A stretch of 64,000 nt of DNA from Bog-473 sp963828505 (GTDB lineage Bacteria; Actinomycetota; Acidimicrobiia; Acidimicrobiales; RAAP-2), in assembly GCA_963828505.1 (NCBI GenBank), contig CAWHFM010000007.1:442412-506411 (forward strand). The letters run 5' to 3'. A model generated the notes under the pieces. That model did not search any database and was not told the DNA's origin. It saw only the letters and a program-made list of their open reading frames with translations. The translations under genes were made by a program, and so were the position numbers. Positions 1 through 9,418 of the stretch are shown one piece after another. The stretch's first letter is position 1. Every line of letters begins with the position of its first letter.

Positions 1-1153
1 TCACCCCGTCGAGGTCGGCGTTCTCCGGAGCGAAGGTCTCCTCGAAGACGAGGCGATCCCACACCGCGAGATGCCGGAGGATTCCGGCTTCGTCGGACTG
101 AGCGCCGGCGTCGAGCCGGCGTCGCGTGTCTGGGTCCGACAGTGTGGCGATGCGCTCGTCGATCGGCAGGGCGAAGACCTCGCGCCAGCCGGGGAGGCCG
201 TCGAGGATGGCACCGTGCTCGAAACTCAGACGCAACTGCATGGTGTGGGGCAACGTGAGCGCGACCACGGTCGCCCCTCGCTCGGAGGCGGCGGAGCCCG
301 CGGCCAGCTGGCTCCACGCGCCCTCCGGATTCATGGCCGAGACTCCCAGCACGTTCCAGTTGACGGGACGATCGGCCAGGAGCGACATCGACGCGAGGAA
401 GTCGACCTCCTCGTCCGTGAAGCCGTTGAGACAACCGGGAACGATGAGCTCGACCGTCGTGCCGTCGTGGTCGCGTACGGCCGAGGCGAGGCGCTCCATC
501 TCGGCCCGCCCCGCAGCACGGGAGGGGACGGGACGCCCGTCCCCGTCGTTGTGCGTGTGGACCTGCGAGGTGGAGAACCCGAGCGCTCCGTCGGCCAGCG
601 CGGCGTGGAGCGCCGCCTCCATGGCGTCGAGGTCGGCCGGCGTGGCCTCGTCACCGACGGCGCGCTCGCCCATCACCAGCCGGCGCAGCGTCGAGTGCCC
701 GACCAAGAAGCCGGCGTTGACCGCGACCTTCCCGTCGAGCCGGTCCAGCCAGTCTCCGAAGGAGGTCCAGTCCCAGGGCAGCCCGGCTCGCAGCGCGGCC
801 AGCGGCATCCCTTCGACCCGGGCCATCATCCGGGTGATGTAGTCCACCCCGTCGGGGACGAGCGGAGCCAGCGAGAACCCGCAGTTGCCACCGAGGACGG
901 TGGTCACCCCGTGGAGAGGTGACGGGCTGGCATCCGGGTCCCAGAAGAGCTGGGCGTCGTAGTGGGTGTGAAGGTCGACGAAGCCCGGTGCGACCAGCAT
1001 GTCGCGGGCGTCGAGGACCACCGCCGCGTCGACCCGCGACGCGGCGTCGCGGCCGATGGCGACGACTCGCTCACCCTCGATGGCGACGTCGGCCCGCCTG
1101 GGCTCCGCGCCCGTGCCGTCGACGACGGTTCCGCCCCGGATGACGACGCTCAC
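1..1153 (-). CDS. N-acyl-D-amino-acid deacylase-type amidohydrolase (3' end cut by window edge)
   Basis: Amidohydrolase family 3 (D-aminoacylase/dihydroorotase-like) metal-dependent hydrolase. About 384 residues are visible and the C-terminus lies outside the window. The N-terminus has the usual small beta-sandwich start (VVIRGGTVVDGTG), then the metal-binding HTHYDAQLFWDP motif and GNCGFSLAP, matching the complete paralogue at 13860-15572. The GTG start overlaps the stop of the upstream aldehyde dehydrogenase as GTGA, so the two are probably translationally coupled. Family members deacylate N-acyl-D-amino acids, but many actinobacterial homologues have unknown substrates, so the reaction is open. 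Confidence in the gene is high and in the substrate low. Confidence 0.85.
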   Translation of the reverse strand, partial: MSVVIRGGTVVDGTGAEPRRADVAIEGERVVAIGRDAASRVDAAVVLDARDMLVAPGFVDLHTHYDAQLFWDPDASPSPLHGVTTVLGGNCGFSLAPLVPDGVDYITRMMARVEGMPLAALRAGLPWDWTSFGDWLDRLDGKVAVNAGFLVGHSTLRRLVMGERAVGDEATPADLDAMEAALHAALADGALGFSTSQVHTHNDGDGRPVPSRAAGRAEMERLASAVRDHDGTTVELIVPGCLNGFTDEEVDFLASMSLLADRPVNWNVLGVSAMNPEGAWSQLAAGSAASERGATVVALTLPHTMQLRLSFEHGAILDGLPGWREVFALPIDERIATLSDPDTRRRLDAGAQSDEAGILRHLAVWDRLVFEETFAPENADLDGV

Positions 1154-2634
1154 GACGGCACCGACGGGACCGGCCGGCGCACCTGGACGCGCCGGCGGGC
1201 GAATGCCTGCATGCCCTCGGTCCCGAGCTCGAGGCCGAAGCCGGACTCCTTCCAGCCTCCCATGGGCGCGTACATGTCGATAGACGAGATCCCGTGGGCG
1301 TTGACGAAGACAGTGCCGGCGGCGAGGCGGGTGACCACGTCGTCGGCCAGCGCCTCGTCGTTGCTCCACACCGACGCGCACAGCCCGTATTCACTGTCGT
1401 TCGCTGCCGCGACGGCGTCGTCCAGGTCGTCGTAGGGGATCACCGGCAGCGCCGGCGCGAACTGCTCCTGGCGGACGATGCCCGATCGCGGCTCGGGAGC
1501 GACGACGAGCGCGGGCGAGACGAAATAGCCGCCCGACGCCGCGTCCTCCTCTCGCACCCGGCCCGGTCGCAGGACCGTCGCACCGCCTACCGACGCGGCC
1601 GCCACCAAAGCTTCGACCCTGTCACGCGCCGAGGCGGTATGGACCGGACCCATGGTCACCTCCTCGGCCAAGCCGTCACCGACCAGCTCGTCGGCCAGGC
1701 GCGCCTCGAGGGCGTCCAGCGTCTCGCCGAGCCGGTCGCGGTGGACGTAGAGCCGCTTGATCGCCATGCAGACCTGTCCGCTCGTCACGAAGGCCGCCTC
1801 GACGATCCGCGAGGCGAGCTCGGCACTTGCTTCCATGTCCGGGGCCAGGATGGCGGGGTCGTTGCCACCGAGCTCCAAGACGACGGGCCGAGTGGTAGCA
1901 GCCAGGGCGGACATCACGGCCTGCCCGGTCGACGGGCCGCCGGTGAACGAGACCATGTCGACACCGCGGTGGGCGACGAGCGCCGCCCCGAGGGCGGCCG
2001 CTGGTCCATTCACGATGTTGAGCACCCCCGGCGGCAGCTCGCCCGCCATGGCGGCCGCCGCGAGCAGCACCGCGCCCGGACACGTGGGAGGTGCCTTCAC
2101 CACGACCGTGTCGCCCGCCAGCAGCGCCGGGAGCACCTTGTTGCCCATGACGGAGACCGGCCAGTTGAACGGGAGGATCGCCGCCACCACGCCGTGAGGC
2201 ACCCACTCCAGGCGGGTCGCGCCGCCGCTCACCGTGCTCGGTGCGAGCGACGTGGCCACCAGGGGTGCGAAGGCCGAGGCCATGCCCCCGATGGTCGCCG
2301 TGTCGAAGACGGCCTCCAGGAGCGTCTTGCCGTGCTCTCGGGTGAGCAGGCGTGCCAGGTCGTGGGCCTCCACCGCCCGGGCCGCGGCGTTGCCCGCGGC
2401 CAGGACCTGCACCGCCCGCTGCTCCATGTCGAGCGCCGCCCAGGCGGTCTGGGCGCGGCGGGCCGAGGCGACGGCACGATCCAGCTGGGCCGGCGACGTC
2501 GACGGAGCCTCGAACACGACCTCGCCCGGCCGAGCGGGGTTCGTGACCGGATACGAAGGATCCTCCCCGGCCACGACATCGCCGTCGATCAGCAGGCCCA
2601 TGGCGGTCGTCACGGGCTCGGCGTGTGTGGTCAC
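1150..2634 (-). CDS. NAD(P)-dependent aldehyde dehydrogenase
   Basis: Aldehyde dehydrogenase superfamily, about 494 residues from the GTG at 2634. An AGGGGG-like ribosome site sits just upstream; an ATG eleven codons inside is the alternative. Visible motifs are the FNWP substrate/cofactor segment near residue 157, the catalytic Glu in VVLELGG near 254 and the nucleophilic Cys in SGQVCM near 289, so it should oxidise an aldehyde to the acid. It heads a two-gene operon with the overlapping D-aminoacylase-type gene and is divergent from the amidohydrolase at 2775. A candidate operator (2688-2701) lies 53 bases upstream. The length is normal for the family and the substrate is unknown. Confidence 0.92.
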   Translation of the reverse strand: MTTHAEPVTTAMGLLIDGDVVAGEDPSYPVTNPARPGEVVFEAPSTSPAQLDRAVASARRAQTAWAALDMEQRAVQVLAAGNAAARAVEAHDLARLLTREHGKTLLEAVFDTATIGGMASAFAPLVATSLAPSTVSGGATRLEWVPHGVVAAILPFNWPVSVMGNKVLPALLAGDTVVVKAPPTCPGAVLLAAAAMAGELPPGVLNIVNGPAAALGAALVAHRGVDMVSFTGGPSTGQAVMSALAATTRPVVLELGGNDPAILAPDMEASAELASRIVEAAFVTSGQVCMAIKRLYVHRDRLGETLDALEARLADELVGDGLAEEVTMGPVHTASARDRVEALVAAASVGGATVLRPGRVREEDAASGGYFVSPALVVAPEPRSGIVRQEQFAPALPVIPYDDLDDAVAAANDSEYGLCASVWSNDEALADDVVTRLAAGTVFVNAHGISSIDMYAPMGGWKESGFGLELGTEGMQAFARRRVQVRRPVPSVPS

Positions 2635-2687
2635 GACACCCCCTGAAGCTGGTGCGGAAGGGTCCTCCCCGCCCGACGGTCGAACCC

Positions 2688-2701
2688 TGACGATAGTGTC
2701 A
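2688..2701. promoter_or_regulatory. Candidate operator, TGAC-N6-GTCA palindrome (variant copy)
   Basis: TGACGATAGTGTCA, one half matching TGACAC poorly and the other, GTGTCA, perfectly. It lies between the divergent aldehyde dehydrogenase and amidohydrolase genes. Same pattern as the sites at 20777, 25351, 30644, 43977, 51861 and 57525. The regulator is not identified. Confidence 0.5.
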
Positions 2702-2774
2702 CCTTTTCGTGGGAACCGCCGAGCCGCGAGGCGGGGTGACGCTGCTGCCCGATCCCGAGCCCAGGGAGATCCTG

Positions 2775-3932
2775 ATGCCCGTGATCTCCGTCGACGACCA
2801 TCTGATCGAACCGCCCGATCTCTTCGAGGGGCGCCTCCCGGCGGGCTTGCAGGAGGGCGCGCCCCGGGTCGTCGAGGAGGAGGACGGGACCCAGGCCTGG
2901 GTGTTCGAAGGCCGGATGTACCCCAACGTCGGGCTGAACGCGGTCGTGGGCCGGCCCACCGACGAGTGGAGCATGGACCCGGCCCGATTCGACGAGATGC
3001 GTCCGGGCTGCTTCGACATCGAGGCGCGGGTGGCCGATATGGACCGGGCCGGCGTGTGGGCGTCGCTCTGCTTCCCGTCGCTGGTCTCGGGCTTCTGCGG
3101 AGCGGTGTACTCACGCGCCAGCGACGGTGCGCTCGGCCTGGCGTGCCTGCGCGCGTTCAACGACTGGCACCTGAGTGCCTGGGCGGGACCGCATCCCGAA
3201 CGGATCATTCCGCTGCAGCTGCCGTGGCTGGCCGACGTCGGGGTGGCGGCGGCGGAGCTGCGGATCAACGCCGCCCGCGGGTTCAAGGCGGTGAGCTTCC
3301 CCGAGTTCCCGGCCCAGCTCGGCTTGCCCTCCATCTTCAGCGGGCAGTGGGATCCCTTCTTCGCCGCCTGTGCGGACACGGGCACCGTGGTGTGCCTGCA
3401 CACCGGGGCGTCGGCCTGGGCGCCGCTGCCGTCGCCCGACCCGCCGTTCGAATTGCTGCCGACCCTGTTCCCGGTCAACGCCCTCCTGGCCGCCGGCGAG
3501 TGGCTGTGGTCCGGCGTGCCCCTGCGGTTCCCCGAACTCAAGATCGCGCTGTCGGAAGGCGGCATCGGCTGGGTCCCCATGCTCATGGACCGGGCCGACT
3601 ACGTCGTCGGCCACTCCGCATCCGGTCGCGAGAGCACCGCCTGGCCCACCACGTTGTTGCCGAGCGAGATACTACGGCGCAACTTCTGGTTCTGCTCCAT
3701 CGACGACCCCTCGGCCGTGGTGCAGCGCCATGTGATCGGCGTCGACCACATCATGGTGGAGAGCGACTACCCCCATGCCGACTCGACGTGGCCCGACACC
3801 CAGCGCGTGCTGGAGCGGACCTGGGGCGCGCTGCCCGAGGACGAGCTTCGCGCCGTGGCCGGCGGGAACGCCGCCGCGCTCTTCCGCCACCCGCTCCCTG
3901 AGCGCGACGACTGGCGCTCGCCGGTGGAGTGA
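2775..3932 (+). CDS. TIM-barrel amidohydrolase (amidohydrolase 2 family)
   Basis: Metal-dependent hydrolase or decarboxylase of the amidohydrolase-2 family, 385 residues. The ATG at 2775 is chosen over an in-frame upstream start because AGGGAG lies six bases before it. Motifs in order: SVDDHLIEP at residues 5-13 (first metal ligands), VCLHTGAS (barrel His), ALSEGGIGW, and ESDYPHADSTWP (catalytic Asp). It is closely similar along its length to the gene at 51922, including PNVGLNAVVGRP and the DYPH region. Its stop overlaps the start of the next amidohydrolase as GTGA. Family members decarboxylate or hydrolyse ring acids and lactones; the actual substrate is unknown. Confidence 0.88.
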   Translation: MPVISVDDHLIEPPDLFEGRLPAGLQEGAPRVVEEEDGTQAWVFEGRMYPNVGLNAVVGRPTDEWSMDPARFDEMRPGCFDIEARVADMDRAGVWASLCFPSLVSGFCGAVYSRASDGALGLACLRAFNDWHLSAWAGPHPERIIPLQLPWLADVGVAAAELRINAARGFKAVSFPEFPAQLGLPSIFSGQWDPFFAACADTGTVVCLHTGASAWAPLPSPDPPFELLPTLFPVNALLAAGEWLWSGVPLRFPELKIALSEGGIGWVPMLMDRADYVVGHSASGRESTAWPTTLLPSEILRRNFWFCSIDDPSAVVQRHVIGVDHIMVESDYPHADSTWPDTQRVLERTWGALPEDELRAVAGGNAAALFRHPLPERDDWRSPVE

Positions 3933-5440
3933 CAGGCCCGGCCGTGCCACTCGCCCCGCGCTGCGGGCCGATCGTCGACGCCGACGGCCACGTCGTCGAG
4001 CCCGTGGCGGCGTGGGCGGGATTGCCCGACCGCTGCCGACCCACCATTGAGCGGGACCCGAACGGCTACGAGCACGTCACCGTCGACGGGACCGAAATCC
4101 TCGCCGTGCCGCTCGGTACCCTGGCCCGGCCGGGCTCGAGGTTCGACGACCCTTCGGAGTTCCGGCCGCTCGCCGAGGCCCAGCCGGGCGGGGCGGACCC
4201 CGTGGCGCGACTGGCCGACATGGACACCGAGGGCATCGACCAGGCCGTGCTGTACCCGACCATCGGGCTGTACTTCAGCGCGGTCCCCGACCCCCCGACC
4301 GCGGTGCGCCTCGCCGCGGCCTACAACGACTGGCTGGCCGGCTATTGCGGTGCAGGGCCGCGACGGCTGTTCGGGGCGGCCATGCTTCCGCTCCAGGACC
4401 CGCCGGCCGCGGCGCACGAGCTGCGGCGGGCCGTGGGCGAGCTGGGGTTCGTCGCCGGTTTCGTCCGACCCAACCCGTGCTTGGGCCGATCGCTGTGCCA
4501 CCGGGCGTACGAACCGCTGTGGGAGGCGGCCGAGGATCTCGGCGTGCCGATCGGGATCCACGAGGGCAGTTCGGTCATCGTCCCGACTCTCGCCGCCGAC
4601 CGTCCGTTCAATCCCCTCGTGTTGCACGCCCTGTCGCATCCGTTCGAGGAGATGCTCGCCTGCGCGGAGCTCATCGCCTTCGGCGTGCTGGAACGCCACC
4701 CCGCGCTGCGCTGTGTCTTCTTGGAGTCCTCAGGCGGATGGGTGCCCTTCTGGCTCGAACGCCTCGATGAGCAGGTGGCCTCGTTCGGGGGCTACTGCCC
4801 CGACATGGCGCTCAGACCGTCGGAGTACTTCGCCCGGCAGTGCGCGGTCAGCTTCGAAGTCGACGAGCGCACCCTGCCCGCGCTGGCGCCCTTCGTCGGA
4901 GCGGAACGCATCGTGTGGGGAAGCGACTACCCCCACCACGACGCGACCTTCCCCGGAGCGGTCGAGGCCATCCGCGCCACCGTGGCACCGTGCCCGACGG
5001 CCACCCAGGCCCGCGTGCTCGGCCTGAATGCCCGGCAGCTCTACGGCCTCCCCTCACGTCGCACCGGCCCGGCCGGGCTGGTGGACGACTACTTCGCCGC
5101 CGTCACGGCGCGCGACCCTGCGTTGCTCGCCCGGGTCTTCGCAGCCGGGGCCGTCCTCGACGTCGACGGCGAAACGCGTGTCGGGCTCGACTCCGTGCTG
5201 GCCTACTACACAGAGCACACCTTCACCTACGACGACTTCCGGCCCAACCCGGGCGAGCTGCAGGTCGAGGGGGCCTCGGTGGCGGTGGAGATCGAGGTAC
5301 ACCTCGGTGGAAGCGATTCCGTGGTGCGCGACGTGTTCGAGACCGCAGGCGACCGGATCACCGCGGTGCAGGTGCGCGGTTTCGAGAGCGCGCTCCGCAC
5401 CGCGGCAACGCCGGTGCGCGGCGACGGACGCTCCAGCTAG
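3929..5440 (+). CDS. Amidohydrolase fused to a C-terminal SnoaL-like domain
   Basis: A 503-residue protein with two parts. Residues 1 to about 370 are an amidohydrolase-2 TIM barrel (DADGHVVEP near residues 17-25, GIHEGSS, LESSGGWVPFW, WGSDYPHHDATFP). Residues from about 376 to the end (beginning GLVDDYFAAVTARDPALLARV) read as a SnoaL/NTF2-like alpha+beta cone, a fold that often binds or isomerises small polycyclic molecules. Translation starts at a GTG overlapping the preceding stop, so this and the upstream amidohydrolase are coupled and may form a complex. The fused domain could supply substrate binding or a second reaction step; that is inference. Confidence 0.85.
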   Translation: MTGPAVPLAPRCGPIVDADGHVVEPVAAWAGLPDRCRPTIERDPNGYEHVTVDGTEILAVPLGTLARPGSRFDDPSEFRPLAEAQPGGADPVARLADMDTEGIDQAVLYPTIGLYFSAVPDPPTAVRLAAAYNDWLAGYCGAGPRRLFGAAMLPLQDPPAAAHELRRAVGELGFVAGFVRPNPCLGRSLCHRAYEPLWEAAEDLGVPIGIHEGSSVIVPTLAADRPFNPLVLHALSHPFEEMLACAELIAFGVLERHPALRCVFLESSGGWVPFWLERLDEQVASFGGYCPDMALRPSEYFARQCAVSFEVDERTLPALAPFVGAERIVWGSDYPHHDATFPGAVEAIRATVAPCPTATQARVLGLNARQLYGLPSRRTGPAGLVDDYFAAVTARDPALLARVFAAGAVLDVDGETRVGLDSVLAYYTEHTFTYDDFRPNPGELQVEGASVAVEIEVHLGGSDSVVRDVFETAGDRITAVQVRGFESALRTAATPVRGDGRSS

Positions 5441-5595
5441 AGAGGGCTACGCTCGACCTCGAAGTCGGGAAGTTGCAGCTCCGTCGATGCGGCTTGCTCG
5501 GGTCGTAGTAGGATAGACGACAGCTGTGGGGGTGTTGGCATCGTTGGGTGCGTGGGAGGTGGGCGAAACGCACTCGATCGGTCTCGTCGGTGAGA

Positions 5596-6814
5596 TCAGG
5601 AAAATCGAAGAGGGCAGACTGCCTTCTCTGATCTGTTCGGATTTGGCTGCGAGTTCGTGCGTCGTAGACGGCAATGGACCAGAACAGCTTGCCGGCACAG
5701 GCAGCGGTACTCGAGGGTGTAGCTCTTGCCACCGTCGAGATACGAACCGCTGCTGTCCGGAGACCGAGCCAGTAGAGCGACCCGGCATGGTGTTCCGGAA
5801 CATCGCCGGTGACGATCCGATGGCCTGGAAGTACCACTTGTCCCGCGCCTCGGTGTCCATGGAGTTCGTGGCGTCGAAGTCCCCGTCGAACCGAAGCGCT
5901 GCCCACTCCCAGTGACGACCGGGCCAGACCACCCGATCGGGTCGGCGGTCGGCGAAGGACTCCACCCGCATCTGTGCATTGCCCATGAGTGCCGCGCGCT
6001 CGAGGATGGCCTGCATCCGTGCATCGGGCGCAAACGGCTTGCCCTTCTCGATTCCGAGTGCCGCCAACTCGCCATAGCTCGCCCGGTAGCCCTCGTACGG
6101 AGGCTCGGTGTCGACCACTTCGTGGAGGGCCTCCCAGAAGCCGATGTTGTCCTCCCAGCGTTCAGGCGTCGTGTCCTGGGGGTAGGGGGTCAGGTCGAGC
6201 CAGGCGGATCGCTCCAGCCTTCGGTGGGATTGAGCGGGTGCACGGCGACCGTCTTCAGACGTTCGTTCGCCGCATCGACATCTCCCCCGATCGGCAGCGC
6301 CCGGATCCCGGCGATGACCCGGAACGTCGTGGCCCGCCCGGTGAAGTAGTCCTCAGGAACTACGCCGTCATAGCCTGGTGGCAGCAGCAGGTGCCTTCCA
6401 CCGTTCCCGGCGTCCGGACCCGGGAGGCCCATGTCGAGAATCCAGCGCTGGTTCAGGTCCATCGCGATAAAAGCAGATGAGCGGTCCGGGTGGAAGCTCT
6501 ATCACCATCGGGCCAGAACGAAGGTCGAGCAACAGCGGGGCATACGGCGTGTCCGAGTTCAGTGTCAACCCGAGGTGCCTGGGTCGGCCGTCGAGCGTTG
6601 CGAAGACCCGATTCTCCGTCACCCCGACCGAGGTGTTCCCTTTGAAGATCGCCAAACCCGAAACACTCGGATAGAAGAACCGGTAGCACTGGACGGCCCG
6701 GTTCAGGTCGGCATCGTCGTAGGCCCGCTGAATCGTCTCTGCTGTCGGGTAGCCGCCAACGAACGTGTAGCTCTCCGGGGAACCGGCCATCGCTTTCTCC
6801 TCGTCTTCGGTCAC
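5596..6814 (-). pseudogene. DUF1254/DUF1214 protein, multiply frameshifted and truncated
   Basis: Recognisable pieces of a DUF1254 (N-terminal) plus DUF1214 (C-terminal) protein occur in order but in changing frames. They are a start at 6814 (MTEDEEKAMAGSPESYTFVG), LNSDTPYAPLLLDLRSGP, then AMDLNQRWILDMGLPGPD after an extra T near 6475, LDLTPYPQDTTPERW, and PPYEGYRASYGELAALGI. The end carries SLYWLGLR, GSYLDGGKSYT and KLFWSIAVYDARTRSQI. At least four frame changes are needed, and the last 60-70 residues normally present in the family are missing. It is probably a dead gene, although sequence errors common elsewhere in the window may add to the count. The family's function is poorly known; members are often exported. 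Confidence 0.75.
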
Positions 6815-6829
6815 GACGACTTCATCGTG

Positions 6830-7351
6830 TCAGCGTCCGGCTTCGTCAACCAGTGTGGTCAGAAACTCGGGCACACGCCCGGCACCGAAGTCGAAGACCC
6901 TGGCCCAGGTCGGCATGATGGTGATGCGGGCCATCTCCGGGTAGACAGCCCGGACTTGCGCTTCGAAGTCGGCCAGTCGTGACCCATCCATGCCTTTTGC
7001 TGAGGCTTTGATGTATTCCGGAGGTATGCCCGGGACGATTTCGGTGCTGGTCACGCCACGAACCGAGAGAACCTTCGCCGGAGGTCCGAGGACGTCCACA
7101 GTGAACGCCACCTCGGGATGAGCCTCCAGCGCGTGGACCTTCGGGGACGTCGTCGCTGTGCACACCACGATGGCCTCTCCGTTCCAATAGAACCCGATCG
7201 GGATCACCCGTGGAACACCGTCCGGACCGTTGTAGGCCAGGTGACCAACGGCGCAGTCGAGCAGCTCCTGAGCCGTTGGGTCCTTCAGTTCCTTGGCTAG
7301 CGCAGACCCCATGCTCGGCCCATTCTCCGGAACGGGCCAACTGGAAATCAT
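6830..7351 (-). CDS. Pyridoxamine 5'-phosphate oxidase-like split-barrel flavoprotein
   Basis: About 173 residues of the FMN/F420-binding split-barrel fold. GHLAYNGPDGVPRVIPIGFYWNGEAIVVCTA and the following PKVHALEAHPEVAFTVD (positions roughly 7080-7250) are typical of actinobacterial PNPOx-like or F420-dependent reductases. Start is the ATG at 7351 or, equally possible, the ATG at 7312 (MGSALAKELKDP); neither has a clear ribosome site. The gene follows on the same strand, upstream of the broken DUF1254 gene, and is intact. The substrate cannot be inferred; small oxidoreductases of this class often reduce quinones or nitro compounds. Confidence 0.8.
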   Translation of the reverse strand: MISSWPVPENGPSMGSALAKELKDPTAQELLDCAVGHLAYNGPDGVPRVIPIGFYWNGEAIVVCTATTSPKVHALEAHPEVAFTVDVLGPPAKVLSVRGVTSTEIVPGIPPEYIKASAKGMDGSRLADFEAQVRAVYPEMARITIMPTWARVFDFGAGRVPEFLTTLVDEAGR

Positions 7352-7456
7352 GGCATCAGGACCGCGGGCCGGGATTCATCGGCGCATCGGCCACCACCGT
7401 CACTTCGCCGGGGTGGGGCGTTCCACCCCGGAGAGTGGGCCGGTACGGTGCCGGCC

Positions 7457-8055
7457 ATGGATTTCCAATATGTCGTCCTGCGAAGGCGGATGGTGCGAGA
7501 ATTCTCGGACGAACCTGTCGCCGCCCTCTTCTCGACCAGCTCATGGCGAACGCGACCCGCGGACCATCGGCCGGGTACAGCCAGGGGTTCGCCTTTGTCG
7601 TCGTGACCGACCCGGGGCAGCGGCAACTGTTCTGGGAAACGACCAGTGGTCCGGCGTGGCGAGGCGAGTCCGAGTCCGTGTCGCTGACGCGAGCGCCGGT
7701 GGTGATCATCCCGCTCGCCCACAAGCAGGCCTATCTCGACCGCTACGCGCTCCCTGACAAGGCTCACACCCCACTGGCGAGCGAGGCGCATTGGCCGGTG
7801 CCCTATTGGGATATCGACACGGGTTTCGGCGTCATGTTGATCCTGCTCACCGCGGTCGACCTTGGTCTCGGCGCCTTGTTCTTCGGGATATTCCAGGGTC
7901 AGAGAGCCCTCATGGATTCCCTCGGCGTGCCCGAGGGCTACCGGCCCATCGGTGCCATTGCCGTTGGGCACCCCGTGCCCGGCGAGCGCTCCCGGCCTGA
8001 GCTGCCGACAGGCCGTCGCCCCCTCGAGGACGTCGTCAGGTGGGAGCACTGGTGA
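7457..8055 (+). CDS. Nitroreductase family protein (frameshift near 7525)
   Basis: FMN-dependent nitroreductase fold, about 200 residues if one frameshift is bridged. The start MDFQYVVLRRRMVREF (7457) is in one frame. The rest (LLDQLMANATRGPSAGYSQG, APVVIIPLAHKQAYLDRY, YWDIDTGFGVMLILLTA, GLGALFFGIF, GYRPIGAIAVGHPVP) is in another. The two join near 7525, and a single missing base would restore the frame. The arrangement of FMN-contact segments (RRRMVR, PSAG, GLGALFFG) is normal, so the original protein was probably functional. It is convergent with nothing and stands alone after a divergent PNPOx-like gene. Confidence 0.75.
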
Positions 8056-8244
8056 CAACGGAGCTGACTTAGCCCACGAGCTCCGCCATCAGACTCCGTT
8101 CGTCGGCCGCTCCGCCCGAGGTTCGTGATCGACCGATCTCGATGCCGGGTTGGCGACCCACCTCTCGTCCTCACGCTTCAGGCGCAACGACAGCCGATGG
8201 TGATGCCTCGGTAGCCTGAGCAGCCACAGAGAAAGGGTTCGACG

Positions 8245-8760
8245 ATGGCTGGACCGAACTGGGCCGAGCAAGTCACGGCGATCGCCACCGCCGTCGGTGC
8301 GCTGGGGCTGCTCGGCGCCCTCGGCGCTGCCGCGTTTGCGGGTCAACAGGTCAAGGAAGCCAAGAAGGCAAGGGAATCCCAGATCGCGGCTGACTTCTTC
8401 CGTCGATGGAATGAGGACGCCCTGTTAGAGACACGTCGCCTCGTCGCGACGTTCGAAACGAAAGAAGAGCTGAGCGCGGCCTTCGGGGCCTTCATTGCGT
8501 CGAATGCGGATGAGGCCTACGTCTTGTACCGGGAGCTCGATTACTTCGAGCAGTTGGCCGCGCTCGAACACGTCGGTGCCTTCGACTTCGAACTGATCAA
8601 GTTGCTTCTCGGGCAAACATTGATCGCGCGCTGGGAAATGTGGCAGCCGTCGATAGAAGGCATGAGCGGCGTGGGTGGCTACCCCATGTTCGAGGTGCTG
8701 GTCGCGAAGATGAGGATCGCCCTGGCCTCGGCCGATACCCCCGTCGGCCGAACGGTTTGA
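8245..8760 (+). CDS. Membrane-anchored hypothetical protein
   Basis: A 171-residue protein with one N-terminal membrane segment (VTAIATAVGALGLLGALGAA, residues about 9-28), a short charged coil (QQVKEAKKARES), and a soluble helical C-terminal region with many Glu/Leu/Ala. The layout resembles DUF4760-type proteins, which carry a membrane anchor followed by a cytoplasmic helical domain. A GAAAGGG ribosome site lies eight bases before the ATG. No catalytic motif is evident and I assign no function. Confidence 0.7.
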   Translation: MAGPNWAEQVTAIATAVGALGLLGALGAAAFAGQQVKEAKKARESQIAADFFRRWNEDALLETRRLVATFETKEELSAAFGAFIASNADEAYVLYRELDYFEQLAALEHVGAFDFELIKLLLGQTLIARWEMWQPSIEGMSGVGGYPMFEVLVAKMRIALASADTPVGRTV

Positions 8761-8804
8761 ACCTGTCTGTCCGCGTTCGCCGCGTTGAGAGTGAGTCCAC
8801 CGGT

Positions 8805-9101
8805 TCAAGGCCGAGACCACGTCAGTCGGTCGATGGTGGCGACGAACTGGTACATCCACGCCTCGAGCGGACCGTCGTCGACCAGGACGTAGAGTCCGCT
8901 CGTCTCCCGAATCTCGAGTCGCGGCGGAAATGTCTCCAGCCGGCTCGTGCAGGGACCCCCTTCACATCGGATGAACATCCGATCGCCAGGTTGCTGTGGA
9001 GTATCCCTATACCATCCTTCTGAATGCTTTGAGTCCGAGTCCCCGCTCAACCCGTCGGACCCGACGTCCATGGTTCGACTGATGTTCGGTGCGATCCCCA
9101 T
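8805..9101 (-). CDS. Small conserved hypothetical protein
   Basis: Up to 98 residues. The C-terminal 57, from MFIRCEGGPCTSRLETFPP (ATG at 8978), look like the conserved core: a Cys-rich CEGGPC motif followed by a short beta-rich region ending in DGPLEAWMYQFV. The true start may be 8978, as similar small actinobacterial proteins begin at this motif. It lies nine bases before the regulator gene on the same strand and could be the last gene of that operon. Function is unknown. Confidence 0.55.
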   Translation of the reverse strand: MGIAPNISRTMDVGSDGLSGDSDSKHSEGWYRDTPQQPGDRMFIRCEGGPCTSRLETFPPRLEIRETSGLYVLVDDGPLEAWMYQFVATIDRLTWSRP

Positions 9102-9109
9102 CTCCGTGA

Positions 9110-9418
9110 CTAGGGAGATACAGGCTCTGCCGCAATGGCGATGACGGACTGCAACGCCGCGACGTGTCCCTCAAAGGCCTTCCGGCCGATGTCGGTCAGG
9201 CGTACCCGAACTCGTCGTCTGCGATTGGTCACCAATCGTTCGATGGTGGCGTAGCCCGCGTCCTCCAAAATCGAGAACTGCTTGGACAGAGCCGAATCAG
9301 ACATACCCAGCCGATCACGCACGAACGAGAAATCCGCCCAATCGGTTGAAGCCAAGAGCGCGACGATGGACAGACGCGTACTGGGATGGATGATCTCGTC
9401 GAATTTGGCGGTACTCAC
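9110..9418 (-). CDS. Winged-helix transcriptional regulator
   Basis: A 102-residue winged-helix DNA-binding protein of the small MarR/ArsR-like HTH_34 type. Residues 8-30 (IHPSTRLSIVALLASTDWAD) and the recognition region FVRDRLGMSDSALSKQFSILEDAGYATIERL, with the basic wing TNRRRRVRVRL, are typical. The GTG start overlaps the stop of the upstream membrane-protein gene (GTGA). The duplicated inverted repeat in front of that gene (9913-9955) is a natural candidate for its binding site, giving an autoregulated two-gene unit. The signal sensed is unknown. Confidence 0.85.
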   Translation of the reverse strand: MSTAKFDEIIHPSTRLSIVALLASTDWADFSFVRDRLGMSDSALSKQFSILEDAGYATIERLVTNRRRRVRVRLTDIGRKAFEGHVAALQSVIAIAAEPVSP

